From NCBI RefSeq assembly GCF_000968135.1, contig NZ_FO538765.1:682001-746000 (forward strand): a stretch of 64,000 nt of DNA, in the 5' to 3' direction. The DNA is from Magnetospira sp. QH-2. Lineage in GTDB: Bacteria > Pseudomonadota > Alphaproteobacteria > Rhodospirillales > Magnetospiraceae. Under the pieces are notes generated by a model, which was given only the letters and a program-made list of their open reading frames with translations, was not told the DNA's origin and made no database searches. The position numbers and the translations under genes were made by a program. Below, piece by piece: positions 36,033-44,785 of this stretch; position 1 is the stretch's first letter, and every line of letters starts with the position of its first letter.

Positions 36033-37192
36033 TCCGGATTCTCCAAGTCGATGAATTCCTTGATCAGCAACGATGCGCCCAGGGGCTCATCGCGCAATCG
36101 GGTGACAATACGGTCGGCGGCATGGCCGTCGCCATAGGGATTGCCGAGATCCGCCAGTCCATCGCGGAAGCCGGGGCTCACAGCCTTCAGGATCGCATCG
36201 GCGATGCGTCCGGTGTGATAGGGCACGTCGATGACATTGGCGGCCCGGGTTCGGCCCTTCTGACGATCTCCAACATTGACCACGGGTAGGCCGAAGCTGG
36301 CCGCTTCGATGATTCCCGATGACGAATTGCCGACCACGGCGGCGGCGCTCTTCATGAGTCCTAGATAGTTCTCCGACCCCAGATGGTCAACCACCCAGCA
36401 GTCCTCTCGACCGCTGGCGAAATCGGCCAGGATCGTGGCCATCTCCGCCGCGCCCGGGTCGGCACTGCCGGTGGTGATGACCGTCGGCCAATCCAGCTCA
36501 CGTAGGGCGCCGACCAGGGTTTTGGCCTGCAAGGCGGGCGGCAGGGCGCCCAGGGTCTCCGGATGCAGGGTGACCAGCAGTGGCGGCGAGGCGGGGCGGA
36601 TCCCAAAGCGTTCGGCAATGTCGTCGGCGGTGGCGGCTCTGCCGGTGAGTAATCGATCCAATCCGGGGGCGCCGGAGACGGTGATCCGCCAGTCTTCTTC
36701 ACCCATTTGCCGCAGCCGGGCGGCGAACGCCTCGGTGGCGGGAAAATGCAGGTGACTCATCTTGGTCAGGCCATGGCGGAACACCTCGTCCATGGCCCCA
36801 TAGGTCAATTCACCACCGTGGATATGGGCGATGGGGACGCGAAAGGGCACGGCGGCACTGGCACAGGCGAACATCTCGAAGCGGTCGCCCAGAACCAATA
36901 GCAGGTCCGGACGGTTGCGCTCCAAAGCCTTGCCCATGCCCGCCACGGCCCGGCCCATGGCCTCGGTGGTTTGCAAGGGGCCATCGCCGTCGCCCAGGCA
37001 GGAAATACGTTCAAGAATCGGATAGCCGTCCCGCTGGATATCATCCACCGTATGGCCATGCGCCTCGGAGAGGTGAGAGCCGGAAACGAACAAGGCCGGG
37101 GCGATGGCCGAATCCTGACCCATGGCGTCGAGCACCGGGCGCAGCAGACCATAGTCGGCCCGCGAGGTGGTCACCACGCCGATTCGCCTCAT
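36029..37192 (-). CDS. neuC: UDP-N-acetylglucosamine 2-epimerase (hydrolysing), NeuC type
   Basis: 387 residues. NeuC-type enzymes convert UDP-GlcNAc (or an N,N-diacetylbacillosamine analogue) into the free ManNAc-type sugar, the first step to sialic or legionaminic acid. The start RRIGVVTTSRADYGLLRPVL is diagnostic for NeuC. VLGDRFEM, HIHGGELTYGAMDEVFRHGLTKMSHLHF and VGNSSSGIIEAASFGLPVVNVGDRQKGR follow the GT-B-like epimerase fold. The start ATG overlaps the neuB stop codon. No neuA cytidylyltransferase is in the window, so the exact nonulosonic acid (Neu5Ac or Leg5Ac7Ac) cannot be decided. Confidence 0.92.
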   Translation of the reverse strand: MRRIGVVTTSRADYGLLRPVLDAMGQDSAIAPALFVSGSHLSEAHGHTVDDIQRDGYPILERISCLGDGDGPLQTTEAMGRAVAGMGKALERNRPDLLLVLGDRFEMFACASAAVPFRVPIAHIHGGELTYGAMDEVFRHGLTKMSHLHFPATEAFAARLRQMGEEDWRITVSGAPGLDRLLTGRAATADDIAERFGIRPASPPLLVTLHPETLGALPPALQAKTLVGALRELDWPTVITTGSADPGAAEMATILADFASGREDCWVVDHLGSENYLGLMKSAAAVVGNSSSGIIEAASFGLPVVNVGDRQKGRTRAANVIDVPYHTGRIADAILKAVSPGFRDGLADLGNPYGDGHAADRIVTRLRDEPLGASLLIKEFIDLENPE

Positions 37193-38238
37193 TTGAGCAT
37201 TTCCCAAACGATCAATTCGCCGAATTTGATTTCCCGAGCTGCGGTGCGACCGACCACTTTGGGGAATTCGCCTGGCGGAAGTCCGGTGCCGGGGCGCAAA
37301 AGAGTCAGGTCATCGCCTTCAATAACCTTCCCCTTGGGGATGATGCGGGCCGCCACCACGCTTTTTCGGGCAATGTTGCGGGTATCCATTTCCTCGGGTT
37401 GCGGGCACTTGATGCCGTCGCCCAGTGCCGATTCCACCAAACGGATGCCCTCGACCAGGGCTTTCAATTCCGGTGGTTCGATGGAGGCCTTGTGATCGGG
37501 GCCGGGCAGGGAGCGGTCCAAGGTAAAATGCTTTTCCACCATACAGGCCCCCCGCGCTGCGGCGGCAATGGGGATCCAGATCCCCTCCGTGTGATCGGAA
37601 AACCCGATGGGGTGGCCGAGTTTGCCTTGCATGGTATTGATGGCTCTCAGATTGACGCTTTCCGGGCTGGCCGGGTAGTTGGAGGTGCAATGGAGCAAAC
37701 AGATGGGAATGTCGTGGCGGTCGGTCAGGGCGTCCAGCGCCGCCATCACTTCTTCCAGGTTGGTCATGCCGGTGGACAGGATCACCGGTCGTCCGCATCG
37801 GCCCATGCGGTGCAGATAGGGCAGGTTGGTGATTTCACCCGAGGGCACCTTGAAGGCCGCCACCTTCAGATCATCCAACAGATCCACCGCTTCTTCGTCG
37901 AAGGGCGAGGACAAGAAGACGAGGTTCCGTTCCACGCAGCGGTCCATCAAGGCCCGGTGATCGGCAATGGACAGCTCAAGCTTCTTGAGCATGTCAAACT
38001 GGCTTTCGGCCGTCCCGGCATTGCGCTCTTGATAGGCCGCTTTGGGGGCCTGGGGCGAGACCACTCTCTCGGCTGTAAAGGTTTGAAATTTCACCGCGTC
38101 CGCGCCAGCCTCGGCGGCGGTGTCGATTAACTTGAATGCCCGGTCAAGATCGCCGTTATGGTTCACGCCTGCTTCCGCAACGATGAAGCAAGGGCAATGT
38201 TCTCCGATGGTGCGGTCGGCGATGGTAATGGTCGGCAT
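37189..38238 (-). CDS. neuB: N-acetylneuraminate synthase (sialic acid synthase), NeuB family
   Basis: 349 residues. NeuB condenses phosphoenolpyruvate with ManNAc (or the legionaminic acid precursor) to form a nonulosonic acid. The N-terminal TIM barrel has CFIVAEAGVNHNGDLDRAFKLIDTAAEAGADAVKFQTF and GHPIGFSDHTEGIWIPIAAAARGACMVEKHFTLD. The C-terminal SAF (antifreeze-like) domain is present (KSVVAARIIPKGKVIEGDDLTLLRPGTGLPP). The start MPTITIADRTIG at 38238 is preferred to the long upstream open frame, which overlaps the divergent permease. neuC follows with a 4-bp overlap. Confidence 0.93.
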   Translation of the reverse strand: MPTITIADRTIGEHCPCFIVAEAGVNHNGDLDRAFKLIDTAAEAGADAVKFQTFTAERVVSPQAPKAAYQERNAGTAESQFDMLKKLELSIADHRALMDRCVERNLVFLSSPFDEEAVDLLDDLKVAAFKVPSGEITNLPYLHRMGRCGRPVILSTGMTNLEEVMAALDALTDRHDIPICLLHCTSNYPASPESVNLRAINTMQGKLGHPIGFSDHTEGIWIPIAAAARGACMVEKHFTLDRSLPGPDHKASIEPPELKALVEGIRLVESALGDGIKCPQPEEMDTRNIARKSVVAARIIPKGKVIEGDDLTLLRPGTGLPPGEFPKVVGRTAAREIKFGELIVWEMLK

Positions 38239-38395
38239 AATGGTCAACGCGGGAGTCGTTTGGGACCCCCTCACTGCACTCTCTTTCCCCTTCCGGGTCA
38301 AGTCCGCTGTTCTTCGGTCCGGGGCGGTAAAAACACCTTTGATGCCCGCCGGTGCAAGGTTAAGATTTCCCTTGTCTCTCCTGAGTAGGATTTTC

Positions 38396-40273
38396 ATGGA
38401 AAGCCTTGGCCTGACATTGGAAATGGCGGTTGTGCTTGGCCTGTTGGCTTTCACGGTCGGATTGTTCGTGTCGGAAATCGTTCGGGTGGATGTGGCGGCG
38501 GTGCTGGTCATGGTGCTGCTTGGCGTGTTGTCGGCCTTTCCCGGTTTGGGCGGGCTGGCCGATCCTCTCCACCTGTTCGACGGTTTCGCTTCCAATGCGG
38601 TGATTTCCATCATCGCGGTGATGATCATCGGTGCCGGGCTCGACCGCACCGGAATCATGTCGCGGGTGGCCGCTCTGATCCTACGTTACGGCGGCTCTAC
38701 CGAGCATCGTCTGATCCCCATAGTCTCGGGGACGGTCGGGGTGATTTCCTCCTTCATGCAGAACGTGGGAGCGGCGGCCTTGTTCCTGCCGGTTGTCTCA
38801 CGGCTGTCCCTGCATACCGAGATCCCCCTGTCCCGACTGCTGATGCCTATGGGCTTTTGCGCCATTCTCGGCGGCACCATGACCATGGTCGGGTCCTCGC
38901 CGTTGATTTTGCTGAACGACCTGATTCTGACCACCAACAAGACCCTGCCCGCTGACGCCCGCATGGAGCCCTTCGGCATGTTCGACGTGACTCCCGTGGG
39001 GGTGGCCCTGATCATCACCGGCATTTTGTACTTCGTCATCGCCGGGCGGTTTGTATTGCCGACCAATCAATCCGATGACAAACCCACGGGCAGCAGTGTC
39101 TCGGATTATTTCAGCCGCATTTACGGGTTCGACAGCCGCATCTACGAAGTCTATGTGGCGCCAGGCAGCCCGATCACCGGCACCAGTGTCATCGAGCTTA
39201 TCGAGCGCTACAACATCTATATCGTTGCCACCCACTTCGAAGGGCGCACGCGTCTCGAACCACCACCCGAGGTGCTGATCGAAGGCCCGGCGAAGCTGGC
39301 AGTAATGGGCTCCCCGGTGGGCGTGCGGCTATTCGTCGAGCAAAATGATCTGCGTATCCGCGATGAACTGGAATCTTTCTCCGATGCTCTGGCCATCACC
39401 AAGGCGGGCATCGCCGAGGTGGTCATACCGCCTGAATCCAACTTCATCGGCCAATCTGCCAGCTCCTTGGAAATCAGAAAAACCTACGGGCTATCGCTGA
39501 TGGCGGTGTTCCGTAGCGGGGAATGCCTGAGCCGCATCGAATCCGAGGATCATGAAGCCACGAATATAGGCATCATGGAGTTTCAGGCCGGCGATACCCT
39601 GGTGGTCCATACCACTTGGGAGGCCCTGGCGCGCCTAGAGCATAACCGCAATCTGGTGGTCGTCACGTCCGACTACCCGCATGAGGAGTTCCGTCCCAAC
39701 AAGGTGCTGCCCGCGTTGATTTTTTTTGGCATTGCTCTGGGGTTGGTGCTGTTTTCCGACCTGCGGTTGTCGCTCTGTCTGCTGACCGGCGCGGCAGGAA
39801 TGATCATCACCAAGGTCCTGAGCATGGACGAGGCCTATTCGGCGGTCAATTGGACCACCGTATTTCTATTGGCCAGTTTGATCCCCTTGGGACAAGCCGT
39901 ACAGGCCACGGGCACCGCCGAATGGATTGCTCGGCAGATCATCTCTGGCATGGGCGATGTGCCGGTCTGGGGGCTGCAAGCCGCTGTTGCCGCCCTGGCC
40001 ACGGTTTTTACCCTGGTCATGTCCAATGTGGGGGCGACGGTTCTTCTGGTGCCGTTGGCGATCAATATCGCCATCGCGGCGGATGCCGATCCGGCGATTT
40101 TCGCCCTGACCGTGGCGGTTTCCACCTCCAACTCTTTCCTCATCCCCACCCACCAGGTCAATGCCTTGATCATGGGCCCGGCTGGCTATCGGGTGATCGA
40201 TTTCGTCCGCTCCGGCAGCATCATGACCATCTTGTTCCTGGTGGTCTCCTTGCTCGTTCTTAATCTTCTCTGA
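38396..40273 (+). CDS. SLC13/DASS-family permease with two RCK_C domains
   Basis: 625-residue membrane protein. About eleven helices form two halves (residues ~5-215 and ~435-620), with a cytoplasmic region between them holding two TrkA-C/RCK_C-like domains (about 250-420). SNVGATVLLVPLAINIAIAAD near the end and NVGAAALFLPVV near residue 125 are the paired ion/substrate motifs of the divalent anion:Na+ symporter family. Such RCK-containing members often carry sulfate or other anions. AGTAGGA-like purines lie before the ATG. It is divergent from neuB with a 157-bp gap. The substrate is unknown. Confidence 0.86.
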   Translation: MESLGLTLEMAVVLGLLAFTVGLFVSEIVRVDVAAVLVMVLLGVLSAFPGLGGLADPLHLFDGFASNAVISIIAVMIIGAGLDRTGIMSRVAALILRYGGSTEHRLIPIVSGTVGVISSFMQNVGAAALFLPVVSRLSLHTEIPLSRLLMPMGFCAILGGTMTMVGSSPLILLNDLILTTNKTLPADARMEPFGMFDVTPVGVALIITGILYFVIAGRFVLPTNQSDDKPTGSSVSDYFSRIYGFDSRIYEVYVAPGSPITGTSVIELIERYNIYIVATHFEGRTRLEPPPEVLIEGPAKLAVMGSPVGVRLFVEQNDLRIRDELESFSDALAITKAGIAEVVIPPESNFIGQSASSLEIRKTYGLSLMAVFRSGECLSRIESEDHEATNIGIMEFQAGDTLVVHTTWEALARLEHNRNLVVVTSDYPHEEFRPNKVLPALIFFGIALGLVLFSDLRLSLCLLTGAAGMIITKVLSMDEAYSAVNWTTVFLLASLIPLGQAVQATGTAEWIARQIISGMGDVPVWGLQAAVAALATVFTLVMSNVGATVLLVPLAINIAIAADADPAIFALTVAVSTSNSFLIPTHQVNALIMGPAGYRVIDFVRSGSIMTILFLVVSLLVLNLL

Positions 40274-40286
40274 CTTCGAGGCATCC

Positions 40287-42413
40287 ATGCCAACAATCTC
40301 CGTGCGTTTCCGCAAGCCCGATGACTGGGCCGATCCCCTTTACCTGCATTTCTGGGATACCGACGGCACCGAGACCGTCTGGCCCGGATTGCTTATGACC
40401 AAGGACCGAGGCGATTGGTATCGATTCAAGTTCGGGGGTGAGGTCACGACCGCCCGCTTCGTCGTCACCGATGACCAGGGACATCAAACGCCCGACCTAT
40501 GGACCGACCGGGGCGGCTGGTTTGAGGCGGATGGCACCTGGAGCGCCCGCAAGCCGGCCAAAACCAAGGTACGGCCCAAGAAACCGGCACCGACTCCGCC
40601 ACCAGTCACCGGCGATGATTTCCGCGAAGAGACGATCTATTTTCTGATGACCACGCGGTTCTATGACGGCGACCCGTCCAATAACTTTTTCTGCCGCGAC
40701 CGTATTGAGTTCGACGGGGCGGGCAACCCGGTGGATCCCCACTGGCGCGGCGACTTCAAGGGGCTGATCCAGCGGCTGGACTACATCAAGGATCTGGGCT
40801 TCACCGCCATTTGGATTACCCCGCCGGTGGAAAACCGCTCGGGCTTGGATTACCACGGCTATCACGCCTACGACTGGACCCGTGTCGATCCGCGCCTGGA
40901 AAGTCCAGACGTCACCTATCAGGACCTGATTGACGAGATGCACAAGCGCGGAATAAAGTTGATCCAGGACGTGGTGATCAACCATTCCTGTCAATACGGC
41001 ATTCGCGGCAAGGTCCATATCGACCATCTGCCAACCAAGTATTACGTCGCCGACGGGAAGCGGCAGGGGGACGAGAACCACGGTCCTTACCAGGGCAACC
41101 TGGGCAACTATGCCTGGGACAATCGCGACGACATCGACAACCCGCTTGCGCCGGACTGGTATCGTGAGCGCTTCGACCGCGATCCGGAAGGCCAGGAGCC
41201 CCTGGTGGATCCCAAGACAGGCGAGACGGTGCCCAAGCCCGGTTACGACCCCGGTCGTTTTTTTGGTATCGACGCTCAACAATTGGACCCGGCTTGGTAT
41301 ATGCAGTATGGCTTCATCTGCGGCGGCGACTGGGAAAGCGCGGCGGTGCAGATGAAACATATCGCCGGAGACTGCATCAACCTGGAGCTGGAGAATAAGA
41401 ATGTTTTTGACTATTTGGTTGGTGCCGTGAACCGCTATCTCGATATGGGGGTGGATGCCATCCGGCTGGACACGGTCAAACATGTGCCGCGCGATACCTT
41501 GTTGAAGTACGTCAATGCCTGGAAAGCCCACAAGCCCGGCACCTTCGTGTTTGGCGAGAACCTGGTCAAGGGATTGGGCTGGGGCGATCTGGGCGGCGGC
41601 GACAATGGTCCCTCGTTCATTCGTCCCTGGTGGTATACGCGCCTGGGCCATGATCCTCAGGACCCCCATTCGGGCGGGGACTCAGGCTTCGCGGTGCTGG
41701 ATTTCGGACTGTTCTCCACCTTCCGCGACAATGTGTCCAAGGGCAGCTATCAGCAGGTGGGCCAGGCTTTGTCCATGGATTGGATCTATGGCGATCCGAC
41801 CACCTTGGTGACCTTTTTGCAAAATCATGACATCGGTCCCGACAACGATTTCAAGTACCGCTACAAGGGCGAACAGTGGATGGCGGCGGCGGCCTACAAC
41901 CTGATCTGGACCATCCGCGGCATTCCCTGCCTCTACTACGGCGAGGAAATCGAGTTCATGAAAGGAGCGCCGCAGGATGTGGAAGGCGAGCGCGACTGCC
42001 TGAGCCAGACCGGGCGCGCCTATTTTGGTGATCACCTGGAAAACGGGCGGATCGCCGAGACCCAAAGTCATCCTTTGTATCGCCATATTCGCCGTCTCAA
42101 CCAGATCCGCCGCGCCGTGCCCGCGCTCCAGAAGGGGCAAATGGGCCATGTCAACGAATGGGGTTCCGGGGTCAGCTTCAGTCGCGATTTCAACGACGGC
42201 CAAAGCTATGCCGTGGTCGGTCTGTCCATGGGCGGCGGTCAGGATATCCACATGGATGGTATTCACAACGGGCTATACCGGGATTGTGTCAGCGGCCACG
42301 AAATCCAGGTGGGCGACGGCTCCATCAGCTTCCATGTACAGGGCAATTCCGCAGGGATCTGGGTTTTGGATGGACCGGGCAAAATTGGCGAGGACGGTAC
42401 CTACTTACGCTGA
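40287..42413 (+). CDS. Alpha-amylase family (GH13) glycoside hydrolase with N-terminal starch-binding-like domain
   Basis: 708 residues. Residues ~1-90 look like a starch-binding CBM25/26-type beta domain (VRFRKPDDWADPLYLHFWD...GDWYRFKFGG), followed by a Pro/Lys linker. The GH13 barrel shows region I QDVVINHS, nucleophile Asp395 (AIRLDTVKH), acid/base Glu424 (FVFGENLV) and transition-state Asp515 (LQNHDIGPDN), so it should be active on alpha-glucans. There is no signal peptide, which suggests a cytoplasmic role in glycogen or maltodextrin use. It starts 13 bp after the permease gene. Its end overlaps the convergent gene by 13 bp. Confidence 0.9.
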   Translation: MPTISVRFRKPDDWADPLYLHFWDTDGTETVWPGLLMTKDRGDWYRFKFGGEVTTARFVVTDDQGHQTPDLWTDRGGWFEADGTWSARKPAKTKVRPKKPAPTPPPVTGDDFREETIYFLMTTRFYDGDPSNNFFCRDRIEFDGAGNPVDPHWRGDFKGLIQRLDYIKDLGFTAIWITPPVENRSGLDYHGYHAYDWTRVDPRLESPDVTYQDLIDEMHKRGIKLIQDVVINHSCQYGIRGKVHIDHLPTKYYVADGKRQGDENHGPYQGNLGNYAWDNRDDIDNPLAPDWYRERFDRDPEGQEPLVDPKTGETVPKPGYDPGRFFGIDAQQLDPAWYMQYGFICGGDWESAAVQMKHIAGDCINLELENKNVFDYLVGAVNRYLDMGVDAIRLDTVKHVPRDTLLKYVNAWKAHKPGTFVFGENLVKGLGWGDLGGGDNGPSFIRPWWYTRLGHDPQDPHSGGDSGFAVLDFGLFSTFRDNVSKGSYQQVGQALSMDWIYGDPTTLVTFLQNHDIGPDNDFKYRYKGEQWMAAAAYNLIWTIRGIPCLYYGEEIEFMKGAPQDVEGERDCLSQTGRAYFGDHLENGRIAETQSHPLYRHIRRLNQIRRAVPALQKGQMGHVNEWGSGVSFSRDFNDGQSYAVVGLSMGGGQDIHMDGIHNGLYRDCVSGHEIQVGDGSISFHVQGNSAGIWVLDGPGKIGEDGTYLR

Positions 42414-43012
42414 CCGCGTAGCCTGGCAATCGTCGCATCAATCTCCATGGACCATTGCCGGTCACTGTTGGAAGGATCGATGGGAGCCAGGGCCGAGCGC
42501 TTGAGCACGGTTAGCTTGGCAATGGCCGCTTCCGGGTCATTGTCGGGAATCCCCATGTCGGTGGGGGTCTGGCCGGAAATCGCGTATTTCTTCTTATCCG
42601 GGCCGGTCACTTCGAAATAGATAGGCGGTTTGGTATAGGGGCGCCCGGCGGTGTAATGGGCGTTCTCATGGGCCCGCACTCGTCGATCCGAGGCAGCCAA
42701 CTGCTCGACCAGTGCCTTTTCCTGATCGGTTAGCTTGCCCGGTGCCGTCCGATGGGCGGCCCGCACCACCGCATCCACCTGGGCCTGCATCTTGCGCAAG
42801 GTGGTCTGATGGTCGTCTTTGGTGGGGGTGAAATAGGGACGGTTCGGTGTCGACTCCGATGCCTTGGTCTCGGTCTCAGGAGCCGGAGCGACCATGATCA
42901 GCTTGCCGTCGGGGCCTCGTTTGAGGGTGCCGATGGGGCCGGATGACGGCAGTTCTCCCGCCCCGCCCGGAGAGGCAAGCAACAAGGCGGCAAGGATCAG
43001 AATCGGTTTCAT
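42401..43012 (-). CDS. SprA-family putative metalloprotease, exported
   Basis: 203 residues with a signal peptide (MKPILILAALLLASPGGAGE). The C-terminal half has RVRAHENAHYTAGR, where HENAH matches an HExxH zinc motif, followed by YFEVTGPDKKKYAISGQTPTDM, the pattern of the SprA-like family (putative metalloproteases such as the Campylobacter CJM1_0395 type). A Pro/Thr-rich linker precedes it. Protease activity is inferred from the motif. The start at 43012 is chosen because it begins the signal peptide. It converges on the GH13 gene. Confidence 0.75.
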   Translation of the reverse strand: MKPILILAALLLASPGGAGELPSSGPIGTLKRGPDGKLIMVAPAPETETKASESTPNRPYFTPTKDDHQTTLRKMQAQVDAVVRAAHRTAPGKLTDQEKALVEQLAASDRRVRAHENAHYTAGRPYTKPPIYFEVTGPDKKKYAISGQTPTDMGIPDNDPEAAIAKLTVLKRSALAPIDPSNSDRQWSMEIDATIARLRGQRK

Positions 43013-43051
43013 GGGTTGATATATGGGATCGGTCCCCAACGTCCGTCAATA

Positions 43052-43082
43052 CAAAGAAAAGACCGGCCAATGAAGGCCGGTC
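43052..43082 (-). terminator. Rho-independent terminator of the glycosyltransferase gene
   Basis: Read on the minus strand, GACCGGCC and GGCCGGTC (43061-43082 on plus) form an 8-bp stem with a 6-base loop followed by TTTTCTTTG. It lies about 85 bases after the glycosyltransferase stop codon and just before the SprA-like gene. Confidence 0.7.
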
Positions 43083-43165
43083 AGGCAGGGAGGAAAGAGA
43101 GAGAGGATCGCCGTGCGATCTGTCTGTAGAATAGGACTGTTGAGGCCGCGGCGCTGTGACGGCCG

Positions 43166-44350
43166 TCACGCCGCGTCGATAATTTCGAAACACCGTCGCA
43201 CAACCCGGTCCAAAACAGGCTGACGCAGATCGCTGGAGAGCTCGCGCGCTGCCGCGGAAGCGCGATCCATCCAGGTGGAATCTTCGTGCAAGGCGCGCAA
43301 AAATGCCGCCAGGGACGCGGCCTTGAAATCCTTGCGTAGCCCGCCGCCGAGCTTGCCTTGGATGATCGGGTAGGCATTGAAACGGCGTTCCATGGGGCGG
43401 GTTTCGACAATCACCTGAGGCCGTCCCATGGCGAGGCAGGAAGCCGTGCTGGCCAGGCCGCCATAGTGGAGGGCGACCGTGCAGCATTTCAGCATGTGCT
43501 GAAGATCCGGTGGCTCAAAATGGAACGTAAGCTTGGAATTGTTGGTCAGGTTCGCCGGTCTCTCTTTCAGTCCGCGGATAAACAGGTCTGCCGGGTAGTC
43601 GCTTAGTGCCACGCCTTCGAGCATCGTATGCAAGCTCTGGATCTCGGTACCGAAATAGACGAAAACACGGGGCGCCGATGGTGCATCGGTGGCCTCGGAC
43701 AACCCTTCGAATACGCCGTTGGCGGGCTTGGGACGCTGATCGCGGTAGGGATCGAGCAAGGGCAGTGTGCCGACGAAAGAATCCGTCGCTTGCAAGATTT
43801 GCGGCAGATAGTCGAAAAGAGCCGCCCCCCGTTGGCCCTGTACCTTATTGAACGACTCCAAAATGAGTGATTCGTCGATCATGTGCTCGGCATTGGGCAG
43901 GAGTTTGGGAAACCGTTCCATGCCATGCGGTGGCAGGGTGAATCCGTTGCCCAGGAAAAGAGACGGAATCCGTCCCCTGGCGGCCACGTTCAACAGGGGG
44001 GCATGGTCCGCGATCACCAGGTCCGGTTGGACGAGACCCAATATACTGTCCCACGCCCCGACCAGGGATGCCAAGCGGCCAGGATCGTCCAGGCCCAACC
44101 CTGCCAGGATGTCTCCAAACCCGGCGGTGGCCATCAAGCGACCCCGGGCGTTGCGCCGCACGGGAGGCAGGGGTGGGGCGGGAATCACCGGGATACCCTT
44201 GCCGTGCATCATTTGATGGGTCTCGGGGATATCCTTCAGAGCTAAGACAGGGGTGTGCCCTTGCGCGCGCAGGGCGTCGGCGATCGTCAGCATATGGCTC
44301 GCATGGCTGATACCGCTACCCAACTCCCAGCCCAATAAAATGGTCGCCAT
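43166..44350 (-). CDS. UGT/MGT-like glycosyltransferase (GT-B fold)
   Basis: 394 residues. The N-terminal domain starts with ILLGWELGSGISHASHMLTIADALRAQGHTPVLAL, a GT1-type acceptor domain. The C-terminal nucleotide-sugar domain has FVYFGTE and the LHYGGLASTASCLAMGRPQVIVE region, which replaces the usual HGGxGT motif (Y before GG, A for G). The changed motif suggests an unusual donor or a divergent family. No membrane helix is seen. Likely substrates are lipids or small molecules. The start ATG at 44350 fits the first beta strand; a strong terminator follows the gene. Confidence 0.78.
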   Translation of the reverse strand: MATILLGWELGSGISHASHMLTIADALRAQGHTPVLALKDIPETHQMMHGKGIPVIPAPPLPPVRRNARGRLMATAGFGDILAGLGLDDPGRLASLVGAWDSILGLVQPDLVIADHAPLLNVAARGRIPSLFLGNGFTLPPHGMERFPKLLPNAEHMIDESLILESFNKVQGQRGAALFDYLPQILQATDSFVGTLPLLDPYRDQRPKPANGVFEGLSEATDAPSAPRVFVYFGTEIQSLHTMLEGVALSDYPADLFIRGLKERPANLTNNSKLTFHFEPPDLQHMLKCCTVALHYGGLASTASCLAMGRPQVIVETRPMERRFNAYPIIQGKLGGGLRKDFKAASLAAFLRALHEDSTWMDRASAAARELSSDLRQPVLDRVVRRCFEIIDAA

Positions 44351-44454
44351 GGCCCCTGTCCTTGAGAATCGCACGGGACGGATATGATTGGTGCCCGGGG
44401 GTTGCTGTGTCTATCCTATTTTCCGGAAAGTTTTGGAATGGGGAGGCAAGGATC

Positions 44455-44694
44455 ATGAAATACCTGGCAACGCTCACGGCGACCGTGTTCACGGCCATCT
44501 GCATCAATGCGGCGCCGGCCCAGGCAAAACCGGTCTGGGAAGTGGTTTGCTATTCGGCGGGAGTCGAGATTTTCACCACGACCACCAGCCAAAAACCGCA
44601 AGGGGACGCACAATCCCTGACCGTGATCGACCGTACCGGGCAACGGCGGGTAATCACCGGCGCAGCCTGCGTTTTGACAGAAGTGATCCAATAA
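44455..44694 (+). CDS. Small exported protein of unknown function (79 aa)
   Basis: A Sec signal peptide (KYLATLTATVFTAICINAAPAQA) is followed by a mature part of ~56 residues with two cysteines (VVCYSAG and GAACVL), likely one disulfide. The mature part is beta-rich. A GGGAGG Shine-Dalgarno sequence sits 8 bases before the ATG, which supports it as a real gene. It precedes fabI by 91 bp. I do not recognise a family. Confidence 0.7.
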   Translation: MKYLATLTATVFTAICINAAPAQAKPVWEVVCYSAGVEIFTTTTSQKPQGDAQSLTVIDRTGQRRVITGAACVLTEVIQ

Positions 44695-44785
44695 GCGTCA
44701 GGGACTTTTGACGCCCGGTGCATTTGTTGTAGGATGCGCCGAATCCGAAGGGGATCATCCCGCCAACCACGGTAAAGAGGCTTTC

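Noticed and set aside
37189-38658. Long N-terminal extension of NeuB
   Set aside because: The extra ~140 residues (Thr/Ser/Arg-rich) overlap the divergent permease and its promoter; family members start at MPTITIADRTIG.
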